A stretch of DNA of 64,000 nucleotides from Albula goreensis (lineage: Eukaryota > Chordata > Actinopteri > Albuliformes > Albulidae). The translations under genes were made by a program, and so were the position numbers. The notes below the pieces were generated by a model. It had not been told where the DNA came from. It was given only the letters and a program-made list of their open reading frames with translations, and ran no database searches. The stretch is taken from contig CM040751.1 in the NCBI GenBank assembly GCA_022829145.1, positions 6,327,364-6,391,363 on the forward strand, read 5' to 3'. Positions 1-12,383 of the stretch are shown piece by piece; positions within the stretch are counted from its first letter, which is position 1; each line of letters opens with the position of its first letter.

Positions 1-1800
1 ATGTATTAATGAAGTTTCAGAAAGTATGTTCAGATCTTTTGTCGTGTCCCGAAAACTACAAAAAATTGCTTTTTGATTCATGAATTGTATAAATAATCCA
101 TGTTTCATTTTTATACTGCAGTCCTGTGCAGGCATGTAGAAAGTATGTCACCCATCATTTCAAGTAGATATGTACAAACCCCTATGATACAATCACGCAC
201 AGGAAGGTATTGTGGTCAGTTTGTACTCCTTGATGAAAATGAATGAACACGATAAAACATTAATTCCCATATATCATCTGGGAGTATGCACTACATAGCA
301 CAATTCAGTGAAATAAATCAACTCTGACGGAGTACATTTTACCCCAATTGGTCTCCAAAGTCGAAACCTTATTAGTCTAAGAAGTATAAAGTTAGAGTTA
401 AATTAACCCTGAAGTTATTTCTGTGTAACCCTGACGTTATTCTGTGCAGTTCTGATGCTGAACGGAGACATAATTCAGGCCGTTGATACTGTTATTTTAA
501 ACAGTGTAGCCATTGTACCTTGTGTCTCCACCTCTGTTTTATACGGCATGTTTGTAGATCTTAAGTGCCAAGAAACTGCTACCCCCCCTCCCACCTCCAC
601 TGTGGACAGTGAATATCACTTGACTGTGCTTGTCTATGCCCACCAGATTAAAGGAGTCCAATGATCATTTCAAATATGGGAAAGACAACACCATCAATCG
701 TGCCAATAATATCGACTGTTAGGTAAAGCTGACACTACAACCACACCCTACAACCACCCGCCAGCTTGGGGCTCTGGAGGAAAACGTTCCGTATTTGGGA
801 ACTTTCTCCATTCTTTACATTGTTTCGTATATACTGGAATGTTTAGTGAGAACTAACACAAATTCCATTCACCGCTGTGTCCCTGGTATACATCTTTACT
901 ATATCGCTGAATCATCACCCCATGTCTGTGTCTCTGTGCTTAGAATGCAGTTGGGTGGTTTATTCTTTACACCGTGTTGTTTAAATCGGATGTGTACTAT
1001 TACTTTCCATCAAAACCTCTTCAGGTGACAAAGAACAATCCCCACACATGCCATGAGCTAAGCAGAAAAATAATACGCAATGAAGCGTGACTCGGCACTG
1101 AAGAAAGCAGCCAGACTCCTAACAGCTTTCAGTGAGGAGCTCTGCTTCATGCCCGAGCGAGGGACCTCGCGGCAGAAGTCTTAACACCTTCACAACACCC
1201 ACAAAATCCAGCCGACTAATGAGATATGAATGCAGTTACTGCAGCTGTAGATTTAAACAGAAAAAAGAAAAAAAAAAACCAACAAAAAAAGTTGCTGTGT
1301 ATGTTTCGAGGAACTGAGATTCTCTGCTGTGGGCTTCTGTCACTGTGAAAGGTTATTCTATTCATCTAATGGCAGAGAACTCAGCCAAAGTCCTCTTTGG
1401 TATTTTGAAACTGTACCGCTTGGATAGAAAAATAAATTGTTGCTGAGCCTTAGTCGAATGTTGATTATTGGGTTACCGGTCGTGTGCGTTGGCTGCAAGG
1501 GGGTTCTTAAAGGATCCTTCCAGAAGCATTCCAGGCAATTACAGTTCAATCAGGTGCACTGTTCTCGTGTTTTTCAAAAACTGTTGCACCACAGCTCAGT
1601 CATTCCGTACTTACTGACCAATTAAGACAACCGCTACAACTTTCACAGCTAACCCACTCCACCTCATTTCTTGGTTCTAAACTTGCTGTGGATTTTCAGG
1701 TAAAAACAAAAACCAGCATAAACTCCAGCTCTCCAGGATCTGGCCTGAGGACCACTGAACTAAACAATCAAAATATGGTGTAACCACAAAAAATAAACGA
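1..1800. other. Noncoding unique sequence
   Basis: AT-rich single-copy sequence. Apart from a short tandem duplication at 404-446 I see no repeat family, RNA gene or exon. Short open frames here have no domain signal. An A-rich stretch at 1260-1290 is simple sequence. Confidence 0.6.
404..446. repeat. Tandem duplication, 2 x ~22 bp
   Basis: TAACCCTGA-GTTATT-CTGTG occurs twice head to tail (404-425 and 426-446). The copies differ by one substitution and one T deletion. This is a local slippage-type duplication with no sign of function. Confidence 0.8.
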
Positions 1801-1939
1801 GGAGCAGTGCATCTTGGACTGGCTCCACCGTTCAAGCCGCACGCCCAAACGATATCAGAAGGACTTGATACACCTCAGGTAAAGATATCCTTTGGGTGTG
1901 TTCCTTGAATTATGGAGCCAGTCCAAGATATCCTGCTCC
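1801..1939. repeat. Long imperfect inverted repeat (hairpin / possible MITE or small-RNA precursor)
   Basis: Left arm 1801-1856 and right arm 1884-1939 are each 56 nt and align without gaps as reverse complements at 45 of 56 positions. The match includes a perfect 17-bp block (1811-1827 with 1913-1929) and matching GATATC at the loop edges (1851-1856, 1884-1889). The loop is 27 nt. Several mismatches would be G:U pairs in RNA, which gives roughly 49 paired positions, and the remaining mismatches form small symmetric internal loops. Weaker similarity (TAACCA and a run of six A) continues just outside both arms, which suggests a foldback transposon remnant. A primary-microRNA-like or siRNA-producing hairpin is the alternative. 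I do not recognise a known mature microRNA in it. Confidence 0.75.
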
Positions 1940-2528
1940 GAGTATGTTTTTTCTTTCATGGTTATTCAGTATCTTGCTGCAACCAGCACCTCATGGATAG
2001 AGTAACATGTCTGTGCACAAGGCTTTTTCTAAATTAATTTAATAAAATTATGGTTCTGATGCAGCCCATACTAAAATCTGTGCAGTTTTTCCTGAATCAT
2101 ATTGCACACACTCGTGCTTTTGACTGGCTTGTCTCAAATTGTGTCATCACCCAAGTTTTCAACAGAGTTTATGCTATGCAAGTAAAAATGTCCTGTAAGA
2201 TTTTTTCCCCCCATATTGCTTAAATTTTCCCTTCCCTCTGAAGACATAGAAGGCACAAAGTAAGACTTTGCAAATAATGAGCGTATGTCAAAAGAAAAAG
2301 GGACTTGTCATGTGACGAATGCACTTCGGTCTGTTGCTACAGTGTTCCATTTTGTAACAGGCAATTGAAATAAACGCTGTGTCACCACAGTTCCAATACA
2401 GCAACCTTTAAACTGGCACAAAGTGCTGTGTTCCCTGCAACTATTTCAGAGTTAGTGCAACACACAGTTTGAAAGATTTATTGGAACTTTAGGCAAATAG
2501 CAGCATACCATGAGCGAGATGTAATAGA
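1940..2528. other. Noncoding unique sequence
   Basis: Single-copy AT-rich sequence with no supported gene or repeat. Confidence 0.55.
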
Positions 2529-2531
2529 TTC

Positions 2532-2576
2532 ACCTTTCTCCCCCTCTTTCTTTCCCTTCTTTCTGTCTCTCTATCT

Positions 2577-2607
<31 letters not shown>
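2532..2607. repeat. Pyrimidine tract followed by CG/CA alternating repeat
   Basis: A C/T-rich tract (2532-2575) runs into ACAC, (CG)4 and then (CA)n (2577-2607). The first half is a homopyrimidine-type tract. The second half is an alternating purine-pyrimidine run of the kind that favours Z-DNA. Confidence 0.8.
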
Positions 2608-2724
2608 CCCTCTCTGCCTGGTGAAGAGACTGCAGCTATAATCAATTAGCCCACACACTTTTGGGACATAAAGAGTATCTACTGACAAAATAATTGTGAA
2701 TGCCAGAGGAAGACAGACAAATAG

Positions 2725-2736
2725 CCAATGACGTCA
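2725..2736. promoter_or_regulatory. CCAAT box overlapping a consensus CRE
   Basis: CCAAT (2725-2729) is fused to the palindromic cAMP response element TGACGTCA (2729-2736). NF-Y and CREB/ATF sites commonly pair in vertebrate promoters. No transcript or first exon can be seen next to it, so its activity is unproven. Confidence 0.4.
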
Positions 2737-2739
2737 CTC

Positions 2740-5700
2740 TTACATCAACAGCCACCTGTGACCCTGCCCGTTGTCTTTGGCATCCCCGCGAAGCCACATT
2801 TTTAGGTATATTTTGTTTTGGAGTTCCCAAACAAAATCCTGACCTATTATATGTTATCACTTCAATCATGTGTCATTCATGAAATAACCAAAATTATGCA
2901 GAAATATATGGAGGTGGTTAAGTACATATTAAATATTTATTTATTGTGCTAAATATAGTTTAGGGCTTGGTAGATACAGACTTCTCAGACGATGGGATGT
3001 TTAGACTAATTAAGCCAAATGGGAATCGGCGATAATGAAAACTAGCTCTCAAGATATTCCTCTTTAGCAGCAGCTAGGGCTTTGTGTTTATGGAACGCAG
3101 CACAGGATGGGGCGACTCCACTTCGTCGTGTGTCCCTCTTCTCTCACATCGGTTAATTGGAAAATAAGAGCCGGTGACTTGTTCAGCCATTCGAACCTTT
3201 TGAGGCAGCTCAAACTTGCCAGGAACTGAGCAACAAATTAAATATTTTATCGTTGTATTTCCATGTTTTAAAACTATCCACAGTCTGAATAAACAGAAAG
3301 AGGAAACAAACAGGCTATTGGTTTTGACATTGCTGGAATAAGATGAAGGATCTAGTCAGACTTACAAATATTAGATTTTGAGAGCTTGTGCACAAACCTT
3401 ACAGAAGCTCGGTAAATGTAACGGCAGGTATGCTTTTGGGATGAGCAGGCTCATGGTACTTGTCTATGTCACAAATGGTAAGTTGCTACATTATATCCTG
3501 CACAGAGAAGGTATGGCTTTGTATTACAGTTTGGACAGCCTCCCACACTAGTTAAGAACCATATTTTTTATGGTTTTTGCTGCGAGAATGTGATAAAGTT
3601 CACGTCCTGATGAGAGTGCATATCGCAGTGCTCCTCAGGTTGACGTTTTCATATTACGGTGCATTTGTCAAAAACAGAAAACAGGTGGGAAAAGAATGGA
3701 AAGGGACCACAAGCAAGAGATGGCACTTTTTTTTTTTTTTTTTTAAACACGTTGTCATTCTGAACGTGTTATCCATTCACTGAATGAATCTTCCTCCTTT
3801 TCTATTTATTTATAGGTCCTTCAATTCCGCTGTACGCCCTGCATTTCGCACTTCAGTTGTGACTTGTTTCCTATGCACGATTCCATTCAGAGGGCTTCAT
3901 TTCCTTCCCCTAAGTTCAAAAGCATATCATATCTCTGGCTGTAAAGTGGAGTGTTCTTCCCCTTCCCTCCTTGCATTGTGAGTGGGATAAATGTATTTTT
4001 ACCAACATTCCCATCTTCTCCGCATATTAGTGCCGTTATACGGATCTTTTTTTTTGTTCAGGCTACAGAGATTTGATGTGCTTCTATTCTCTGTCCAATC
4101 TGGCTGGCTCAGGATAGCTATATCTGACGTATCTCACTCTGTGATCTCTAATCTATAATTAATAATCTTGCTGTTGTCTCTTCGATCCACGCCCGGGTTC
4201 ACAGTATCTGATGGGCTTTTCAGCAATTCTCTTTTAATTTCATATTGCTATACGGAATATTAATGGTTCGTATACAGTTTCATAGATTAATCGTGTTTGT
4301 TCTTTTGTGTAATTCTCATTTGCTTGCACAGCACATGAACGCAGTCTCAACTGAACGATCTGAACTATTTAGTTTTTATGTATGTTACTCTCTGTCCTGT
4401 ACATTTCTAATAAGTTAAATAATTCAGGTAGAAAACATACATTTTTAAAGGTTTGGTGTTGGCTCTGGTTTCCTCTTACGTTTGAAAATCATAACATTCC
4501 TATTCCTACATTACTTTTGAACGGTACAAGCACAACACATTTTAGAATATATTCATATGATGGTCATTTCATGTGATGCATTGGTGTTGTAAAATCCAAA
4601 ATCCTCCCACTCTAATTGTACAGGAGGACTAATACATGTTTGTAAGTATGTAATTAATAGTTAATTGTATGTTTCATATATGTAGTAACAGTATGTTTAT
4701 AAAACCACATTTAAAACATATGAACTTTAGGATTTTAAGCACATGTAACCATTTAAAGCAAAGGACATGGTGATTAATGATTATTCTGTTCCACATTTAT
4801 ATGAGAATATGGACAAATTAGGGGTAGAAAGGCAAAAAGCACCAAAGAACAGAGTGTGCTTCTTCCCTTATCAACCCAAGATATCCCTCCCTATGAACAT
4901 TATAGAAGGCACAACTGAAATAATCTGCATTATGATGCCTGGAATAGAAGACGAAGGTTGATGTATCGTTCCTGTATCTGATCTTTATACAATGTGAAAA
5001 ATTAGTGAATAAAAAATGAAACCCCTTTCAGACAGAGTTGGAAAAGTAACGTCTTATTTGCTGAGTACCTGTACTTGTGTCACATTTTCAAAATATACAA
5101 GAGCATATGACATGGCACATGGAAATCGTGTGGAAAGAAAGGAAATTTAGCCTGTTATCCAGAATACTCCTGTCAATGAATTGTCAATTTCCAGTATTTA
5201 AGCCATTCTGCAACACCGTAGTCAGGCTAGAAGTTGTGATGATTTAAATAAATTCACCTGCAATAAAAAACACAAACATTTTGATGTCGAAACAAAGTAA
5301 GACAGAACCACACTGGAAATCAGGAAATCCTGAATTGTTAAAATATGAATGTACCAAGCAAAAAAGTTGCCAAAGCTCATCTCTCCAAAGTTAAGATGCA
5401 CCCACACACAAACAACAAAGAAGAAAAAACGAGTGAGAAGAGGAGTGAGATGCAAGAGAAATTCACAACTCCACCTCGACTTGAACTTTAAGGGGTTTAC
5501 AGTTTAGACTAAACTTCACTTCCTTTTGGTTATAATATGTATTATTTTGTTCCTTGCACACATGCCAGCATCTTGTATTCAGACATGGGGATTCCCCCCA
5601 TCTGCCCGACTCAATAATTAACAACCTCTTTACAAGAGTCAATTCTTTTGTTTGTGAACATCACATGCACTTTTTTTTTCAATGAAATGGTGGTTTGGCT

Positions 5701-6020
5701 CGTATGTTGAGGAAAACATCTCAGGTAACCATGAAAGTACCAAAATTATATGACCGACTGTTCTCTGGTCAGGCCTGACTTTTCAGGCCATCTATCCCGT
5801 GGTCCTGTGGTGGCCGACACAGCCCCACACACACACTCACTGACACATACAAGTCCATGCAGGATCTAAAATCATCTGCCGTCTTCCGTCAAGTGTTTCC
5901 TTGGATAATTAATGAATTAAAATGAATGAAATGATTCATAATTTACAGTATGTCTTACTCACAACACTGAAAATGAATGCTTGGGAATGAAAAAAGATAA
6001 AGAGGCTGATATCATACATG
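2740..6020. other. Noncoding unique sequence
   Basis: AT-rich unique sequence. It contains an 18-T run near 3727 and an ATTTATTTATT patch near 2935-2945. No exon, tRNA or recognisable mobile element is visible. Confidence 0.55.
3727..3744. repeat. Poly-T tract
   Basis: Eighteen consecutive T. No retrotransposon body is recognisable beside it. Confidence 0.9.
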
Positions 6021-6183
6021 TTTTTTTTTTTTTTTTTTTGGAATAACCAGAAATGGACCCTTATGTGAAGTTTTCCTTATGAGCAGTGATTCGAGTATGG
6101 AAGAACAGTTAAGATATTTGTGCTGTTTATTTTGTATGTCCATACAAATCAGAAATTGGTTTAAAAAAAAAAAAAAAAAAAAA
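6021..6183. repeat. T19 and A21 tracts in inverted arrangement
   Basis: A 19-T run (6021-6039) and a 21-A run (6163-6183) face each other across 123 bp. In single-stranded form they could pair as the stem of a large hairpin. The intervening sequence matches no repeat I know. Confidence 0.7.
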
Positions 6184-6589
6184 CACATGACCAACCCCAA
6201 ACTCCCATCCCCCCGTATTTGATGAAACTGAGACACACAATTTTGGGTGAACAAACTGAATACGCCCAAGTAATGGAAACACAGCTCACACTGTGTGATG
6301 AAAAGGTGCATTCTTGGTTTAAAAAAAATCTCATCTGTTTTAAAATCAGGGATGTAACAGGGCTGTTCCAGTTTTAAATGCTTCAGTAACACATTTTAAG
6401 GGAAAGACAAATGATGTGCTCTTTTTTGCTCTGATCGTGCTTGGGACCTCAAGCACTTCCCGCTCTCCTTTGTGAGCCTCACTGTGCCTTCACATGGTTC
6501 TTCACATGCCAGAATCATGATTGCTTTTACATGTGAATGAGTCATCAAGCTATGCAGCACTCTGTCCCTAGAGGGAAGGCTACTGTACC

Positions 6590-7090
6590 GAATGCGCATT
6601 GCCTTAATCCCAGGTTTATTTCAGCAGGTGTGGGATGCTGGCACAGTCACCCTGGGGGTTCGGGGAGCTTGTCCGTACTGTACACATCTGCATCTGAACC
6701 AGCCGTGGGGGATATGAAAATCTTTTAATGCGTTGCGTGTCTCGCATACATATGAGGCAGAGAGAATAGACGAGCTCGGGAAACTCGGTGCGGTTCAGCC
6801 GCGCATTGGGGCTCCGGGTCCGCCGCCAACTAATTCCACGTAAGCTAATAAACAATTTAAATGCCACTTCGACATCAAAGTGGGCAGGATCAGAATGTTG
6901 AACCTTTCGGGGCAATGGGGGTGGCAGCTGGTGACAAGGTGTCGACCCACCAGGGGCTGTATCATTTCGGCGACTTGATTGGCGTGTTGGGTTGCTGTGG
7001 GACGCCCAGGGGCGGGCTGCCCGGGAGAATGAAAACCCATTGTTAATGAGTTGCTGAGGATCTCTGAAAATTATCTCAAGAGAAAAGGCA
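6590..7090. promoter_or_regulatory. Candidate conserved noncoding block
   Basis: This is a complex, CpG-containing stretch in otherwise AT-rich surroundings, free of simple repeats. It carries TAAT-type cores (TTTTAATGCG near 6723, TAATAAACAATTTAAAT near 6846, TTAATGAG near 7042) mixed with GC-rich sequence. Open frames on both strands (including 178 codons on the minus strand) reflect low stop-codon density and have no domain. The enhancer reading is inference; conservation was not tested. Confidence 0.3.
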
Positions 7091-7099
7091 AGGGATGGG

Positions 7100-8210
7100 C
7101 AGGGGTTGGGGGTTGGAGGAATATCCGCTCTTCCAAGGGAACCTGCTGGCAATCAAGACTTCAGGTGAGGGAGGACGTGGTTTGTTAGGTAATTATTCAG
7201 CCCATTCATTGGTCATTGCTAACACTGTGCCATTTTGCAATTGGAAAAGATTCATGAGGCTTTCAATGAAACGAAATTCCGTCACCTTTCAATCAAATAT
7301 TGCATGTGAAAAGTTTAAATCAAATATGAAATCTGAATGTGCTGAGTTGCACTCAAATGTATTGTAAATGCTTGAAAAACATCCATATTATGCAATGGAC
7401 ACATGAACATCTGGGAAATTGTTGAAAACAAACCCTGTTGTTTCAGTTTACTATGAGTATATTTCATTCCCTTGAATACTTGCTCAATCAAATATAAGAA
7501 CTTTTCTTGTGAATTGCATGATTCATAGCTATCACACAGCAACCTTGGCGTCCTCTGGCTGTGTATAGTGAAGTTGTACTTTATCATCAATGCCACTAGC
7601 ATCTTAAAACATTTGTTGAAAATGCTGTGTTGTAAATGTTCTAGCCTTGAACATGTTACCTTTTCTTGTGTACCGGTACCAAATTTAACAAATCCTCTAA
7701 GCATTTGTACAGAAAGTTTTTAAATCGCTGTGTTTATCTCACATTATCTCACAAGAGATATAAATAGATTGATGTGCATCCATTTTATTCCCCATCTCCT
7801 ACGATATCACTGTTCATTAACACCTTTCATTTGAACATGGGACTTTTGTGTCAGGGCTGACAAAATTTTTAGAATACTATTTTCATGGGTCTAAAAAGAT
7901 GTCCTACTTTTTGCATGCATCACAATTCCTCATTGCAATTACCTGCTATCTTTGTCTTTTGTGGTTTGTTTTTCTGTCTTTCCCCATATCAGATCATTTT
8001 GACTTGTTTATTTATTATAAGTCAAGCTTCATAAGGCTTCACATTGGGAGGAACAATGATCTGTCAGTCATTGACTGTCATTGTTTAAACTGTTCAAGTT
8101 TTTCGATTCTACCTGAGCTTGATACATTTATGAATGGTGATTTCTTTGCTTCACTTGGCCCATACTTATCCATGAGGACTAGCACGTGCAATGGCTGTTG
8201 TTATGTTCAC
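7100..8210. other. Noncoding unique sequence
   Basis: AT-rich single-copy sequence with no supported gene, RNA or repeat. Confidence 0.5.
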
Positions 8211-8214
8211 AGTT

Positions 8215-8610
8215 AGAGAGGGGAAAGCTCTGCCTCGAGCCTCAAATCAATGCCGGGGGATTTGATTGTAGGGTTGTGGATCTCCCGTGCAGCAAGTCTC
8301 TCACGGGGCGAACCTGATTATACCTGATTTGTTCGGTTTCGTCTTCCTTGTCCGGTTCTCCGTGCCGCCAGTGTTTTATGATGCGAAGGTTACACATGAT
8401 GCTAACCCACTGGACAAAGCCTCATTATCTGCCACCGTATTTGTCGGCAGTCCAGACAGCTGCCATGGGCTGAAATCCCAGCAGTCTGTCTCAGATCGCC
8501 GTCTCTTCAACTTTCTTTCAATGCTTCTGAGGGCCGCCAGACAGCATGCAACATTGTCTTTGTTTTTGTCGTGTAATTTTGAGCACAGCAGGGTCTTGAC
8601 ATGACAACAG
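8215..8610. promoter_or_regulatory. Candidate conserved noncoding block
   Basis: A balanced-composition stretch with scattered CpGs (around 8300-8360 and 8490-8500) and no simple repeats, between AT-rich flanks. A 105-codon plus-strand frame crosses it but shows no family signature and no splice-consistent boundaries. The regulatory reading is inference from texture only. Confidence 0.25.
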
Positions 8611-8619
8611 CTGAAAGTT

Positions 8620-10920
8620 GTGGAATTTTTTGATCTTTTAAGCCATTATCCTGTTCATGAATGATGTATTCATCTCCCCAGCCTGGGTTTGTGCTTCTGG
8701 TAATGATTCAACTGAATTTCCAGATTCCTAAGAATGTTCATGACTGTGGAGCTGCAGCTGTTAAATCAAAAGTCATCTTGTTTCAACCAATCAAAACTGG
8801 TTTATCTTCACAGCCAATGAAATAATTAATACAAAACGTTGAGGGACTGATGCTGAATGGCAGCTCCACCAGTTTTTGAAGAGTGAAATCTTACTCCCCA
8901 TCAATACAAGGGATAGCTTATTTTTTCAGATATGTAGGTAATATGGTAATTTTTTAAAAATCCTCAAAAGCAAAGTGGAAAATAAAAAACTTTGGGTTGT
9001 CCGGTCGATAATGCCTTGAAAGAGGATGCTTTCTGTCACGGCTACTGTACTGGAACCTCCTTTAGGGAACTGCAGCAGGAGACATCAGAAGGCTAGGGAC
9101 TCCAGCTGGTCTGGACGTGATATTTGGGTGACATTTTAGTGACAGGGAAGAGAAAGGGGGCCTTTTTAAAATTGATGTGAGGAGATTTCGGGACAGCTGA
9201 CACAAGAGATGACGGAAACCGGGGTGGTCGGCTTGTCACCGGAGGGTAGAGACCACTGAAGCTAAGACAGAGATATAAGAGGCAAAGTAAGTGACCTAGC
9301 ACTGTCTAAGCCTGACTATTGGTGGAAATTTCCAATATCCAGGGACTTAACGAAACACTCTTATTTATCATTCCCCTTTTTGAAGATGAACAGAAAAGGC
9401 TGTGCAGAAGAACACAAAACACAGGAACACAAAGAATAAAATATATTTTATGTTAAATCATACAATTATTTTCTTTTTTTCTCCATATACATTCTTTATA
9501 AATTGTTTTATACAAAATATTTAGAATTTATCTGCATGAGTTTTTGTTTGAATGTTTAAAAGTATATTTAAACAAAATGTTTAAATTTTGATTGCGTACA
9601 CACATTTAATCCTGATATTAACTCCAGATTTAACTTTTTACCTATGTTTAAATTCCTTTTTATGGGCATTTCCTATGTAAGGATGTCTCCTTGAGACATA
9701 AGGTAGCACCAGGATGTCAGGCTTAATCTGTGATAATAAATGCTGATGAATAAAGTTCCTATGTAGATTAAATGTTCTCTGAGGACTGTATTGTGCAAAT
9801 TCAAAAAGATACATTTGACCTGCAGTGCACGCATCCAAAACCTTGAACAGAGCACCACAACATGCCACAATTGTTAAACTTTAGAAGCTCCCGAATGAAA
9901 CAATCTGCAAGGTCTGAGCCAAAGGTTTAAACAGCTGTGTCATTCAAATTGAGATAGCACTTCAGTTAGTTCCCATGGCATATTTAACCTACATGGCACG
10001 TCTTCTAGTGTACTTCAGCTTATTTCTTTTGAAGAGGCAATTACATAACCTGATGTGCCCTCAAAACTTATCTGGGCTGCAATCACAGCCATTGTGGATC
10101 CTGTGTAGGTGTAGATACTCCTTTGTGATGAAGGAAATGGCTTATTCAAATCAATCAGGATATGTATGTTTCACTTTCCTCTGTGTGACACTCTAGCTTT
10201 AAACACATAAAAAACACATTTTTCAGTCTTGTGGTCAAGGATGCAAATAGCATTGACATTGTAATGAAAATCAAAACAGCAAATATGGCTTATGTATTAG
10301 GAAACTGGTCATATAGTTTCATAAATCTTACTTTGGTGCTCATACAGTGAATTCATTTATTTGACAAAATCTCTGTCGGTGAGGTACAGATTAACCATGG
10401 CCATTTGGCATGAGGATCTCAAAAGCAATCTCAAAAACAAAACCAATCCAAGATAAAACAAGCTTTGCCTTGCACAAGCTCATGTATGACGCAGATTAGG
10501 TCAATTTGCGGGGCGAATTTTAGCACTAGATCAAGGTGTAACTTGTTTGGGATAAAGAATTTGGTTGGTATGTGGATCCAAAAGGGAAAAAATTATGTTG
10601 ATAACAGCTGAGCCAGGAGTTTCATAACTGTAAATTAATGTTTGGGGAAAAAAATGGATGCATGAATGTGAATGTTTAAACATTCCAAAGGAGTTGACTT
10701 CAGCATAACTGCATGTTTAAGTTGTGGTTGCCCTGGGGCATTGAATGAAAGAACACGGGTAATTAGTTTATTGATGTCAGGATGGACGACTCATCTGTGG
10801 TACAGAGAATCTGACCTTTGTTGTCTGAAATCTCAGGATTCAATTACCCTGTGTGATAGACTGTTGTGTGGGATTTATCTCCAATATTCAGACACATGCA
10901 TGCAAACATCCAAGAGGGTT
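8620..10920. other. Noncoding unique sequence
   Basis: AT-rich. The stretch 9400-9660 is especially AT-rich and contains a short inverted repeat built on GTTTAAA/TTTAAAC (about 9555-9575). No gene or mobile element is recognised. Confidence 0.5.
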
Positions 10921-10924
10921 AAAC

Positions 10925-11060
10925 AGGAAAACACACACACATACAGAGACAGAGAGAGAGTGTTTAGATATATTGGGGAAAGTTGTGCAGACACACACAC
11001 ACAGAGGTCAAATATACAAGGACATGCAAACCAACACAGGTTCCATACATAAGGGAATAT

Positions 11061-11128
<68 letters not shown>

Positions 11129-11222
11129 TCACACACAAAGCATGCATATAAAGGGGAAGATGCACACACACAGACTCCCAAGCACCATACAGTATGAATA
11201 CATATGAACAACACACACACTG
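10925..11222. repeat. CA-rich region with long (AC)n microsatellite
   Basis: The core is an uninterrupted (AC)32 at 11062-11125. Shorter CA runs lie at about 10930-10942, 10989-11001, 11163-11170 and 11209-11220. Open frames of up to 114 codons here encode His-Thr or Cys-Val repeats and are artefacts of the dinucleotide. Confidence 0.95.
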
Positions 11223-11229
11223 TCTGGTT

Positions 11230-12300
11230 ATGTATGCAAAAAAAAATCATTTGCTTTTCTGTGCGTCAACATTTCCATTCGTATTTTAAGAATGTTGTTG
11301 AAATCATCGGGAAAATCATAAAGCAGGTTGCAGTCCTGCCTGACGGACTGGCCTGGAATCAATCAACATTTTGACCTTAACTTTGTCAGTCAATAAAATT
11401 CAAATTACCTTATTTGGCAACATCACGAGTCAAGTTCTGCTCATCAACAAACTGAAGGAAAACAAACACTTGATTTTTTTTCCCCTTTCCCATGAAAATT
11501 AATGTTGATCGAAACTAGTCTTGATGAATTTCTTAATTGTATTCTGCCAGTGATGGAGTTTATGTCCATTGTAAATGAGAAACCCAAACAAAGGGGTCTC
11601 AATAATGTTGACAGCAATATGATGTTTATACTGCTTGGTGCTTGTGCAAAATGAATGATTATAACTCCAACTGTCACTGTGTCCCCATAAGTGATGGCCA
11701 CAGCTGTCCTTGGCTTTCCGTCATTTCCTCGGACAAAGTTGGTGTAACTTACTTTGAATATTTGAAACAAATAAAACATGTCAAAACAACTTTATGTAGG
11801 GAATATGCACAGTCACTTAATTCTGGGAAATGAAGAACAGAATAAATAAAATGTGCAGCCCTCAAGGTGTTGTCCTGTTCATTGATGAAAAACTTACATA
11901 TTTTCAAAGGAACACACAAACATGATTCTGGGATCAAAGGCTGGCAAATACCTCATGTTACCACGGTAACGCCCATCCAATGAGAGTCGACGATGGTCAT
12001 GCAGCCGTAGTTATTTTGTACCCTGCTCTCAGGGACACAAATAGAGTTGTCTTTCCTCTCCAGTCATTTCACTGACTTTTGAGGGGGAAATATAGTTTGA
12101 CACTTGCAACAGCTCTCCATTTAGCAGTCAACTCTGCTGTTAGTCAGTCTACAGAGAAAAGCTTTAAGGCCAGCATGGTTTTATATAACTTCTGGCCTCC
12201 CTCAGAAGTTCAAAAGTCTGGAGTTTACACATCTTTACAATCATTCTTATTCCATGATTTCATGTTCTTTGAGTATCGTACTGGAGACAAGCGCATGTCA
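11230..12300. other. Noncoding unique sequence
   Basis: Unique sequence with no supported gene or repeat. Confidence 0.5.
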
Positions 12301-12303
12301 TTT

Positions 12304-12352
12304 GTGTATATTTATAAAATATAGCATATATAATATATATAACAGCATATGT
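12304..12352. repeat. AT-rich simple sequence
   Basis: TATA/ATAT-rich stretch just upstream of the degenerate module array. Confidence 0.7.
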
Positions 12353-12383
12353 TGTTGAATACATGTGCTTACATATGAGTCAG

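Noticed and set aside
6616-7152. 178-codon minus-strand frame
   Set aside because: It lies in CpG-containing sequence open in several frames. There is no family similarity, and overlapping frames on the other strand are equally open.
10925-11222. His-Thr and Cys-Val repeat proteins
   Set aside because: Translations of a CA microsatellite.
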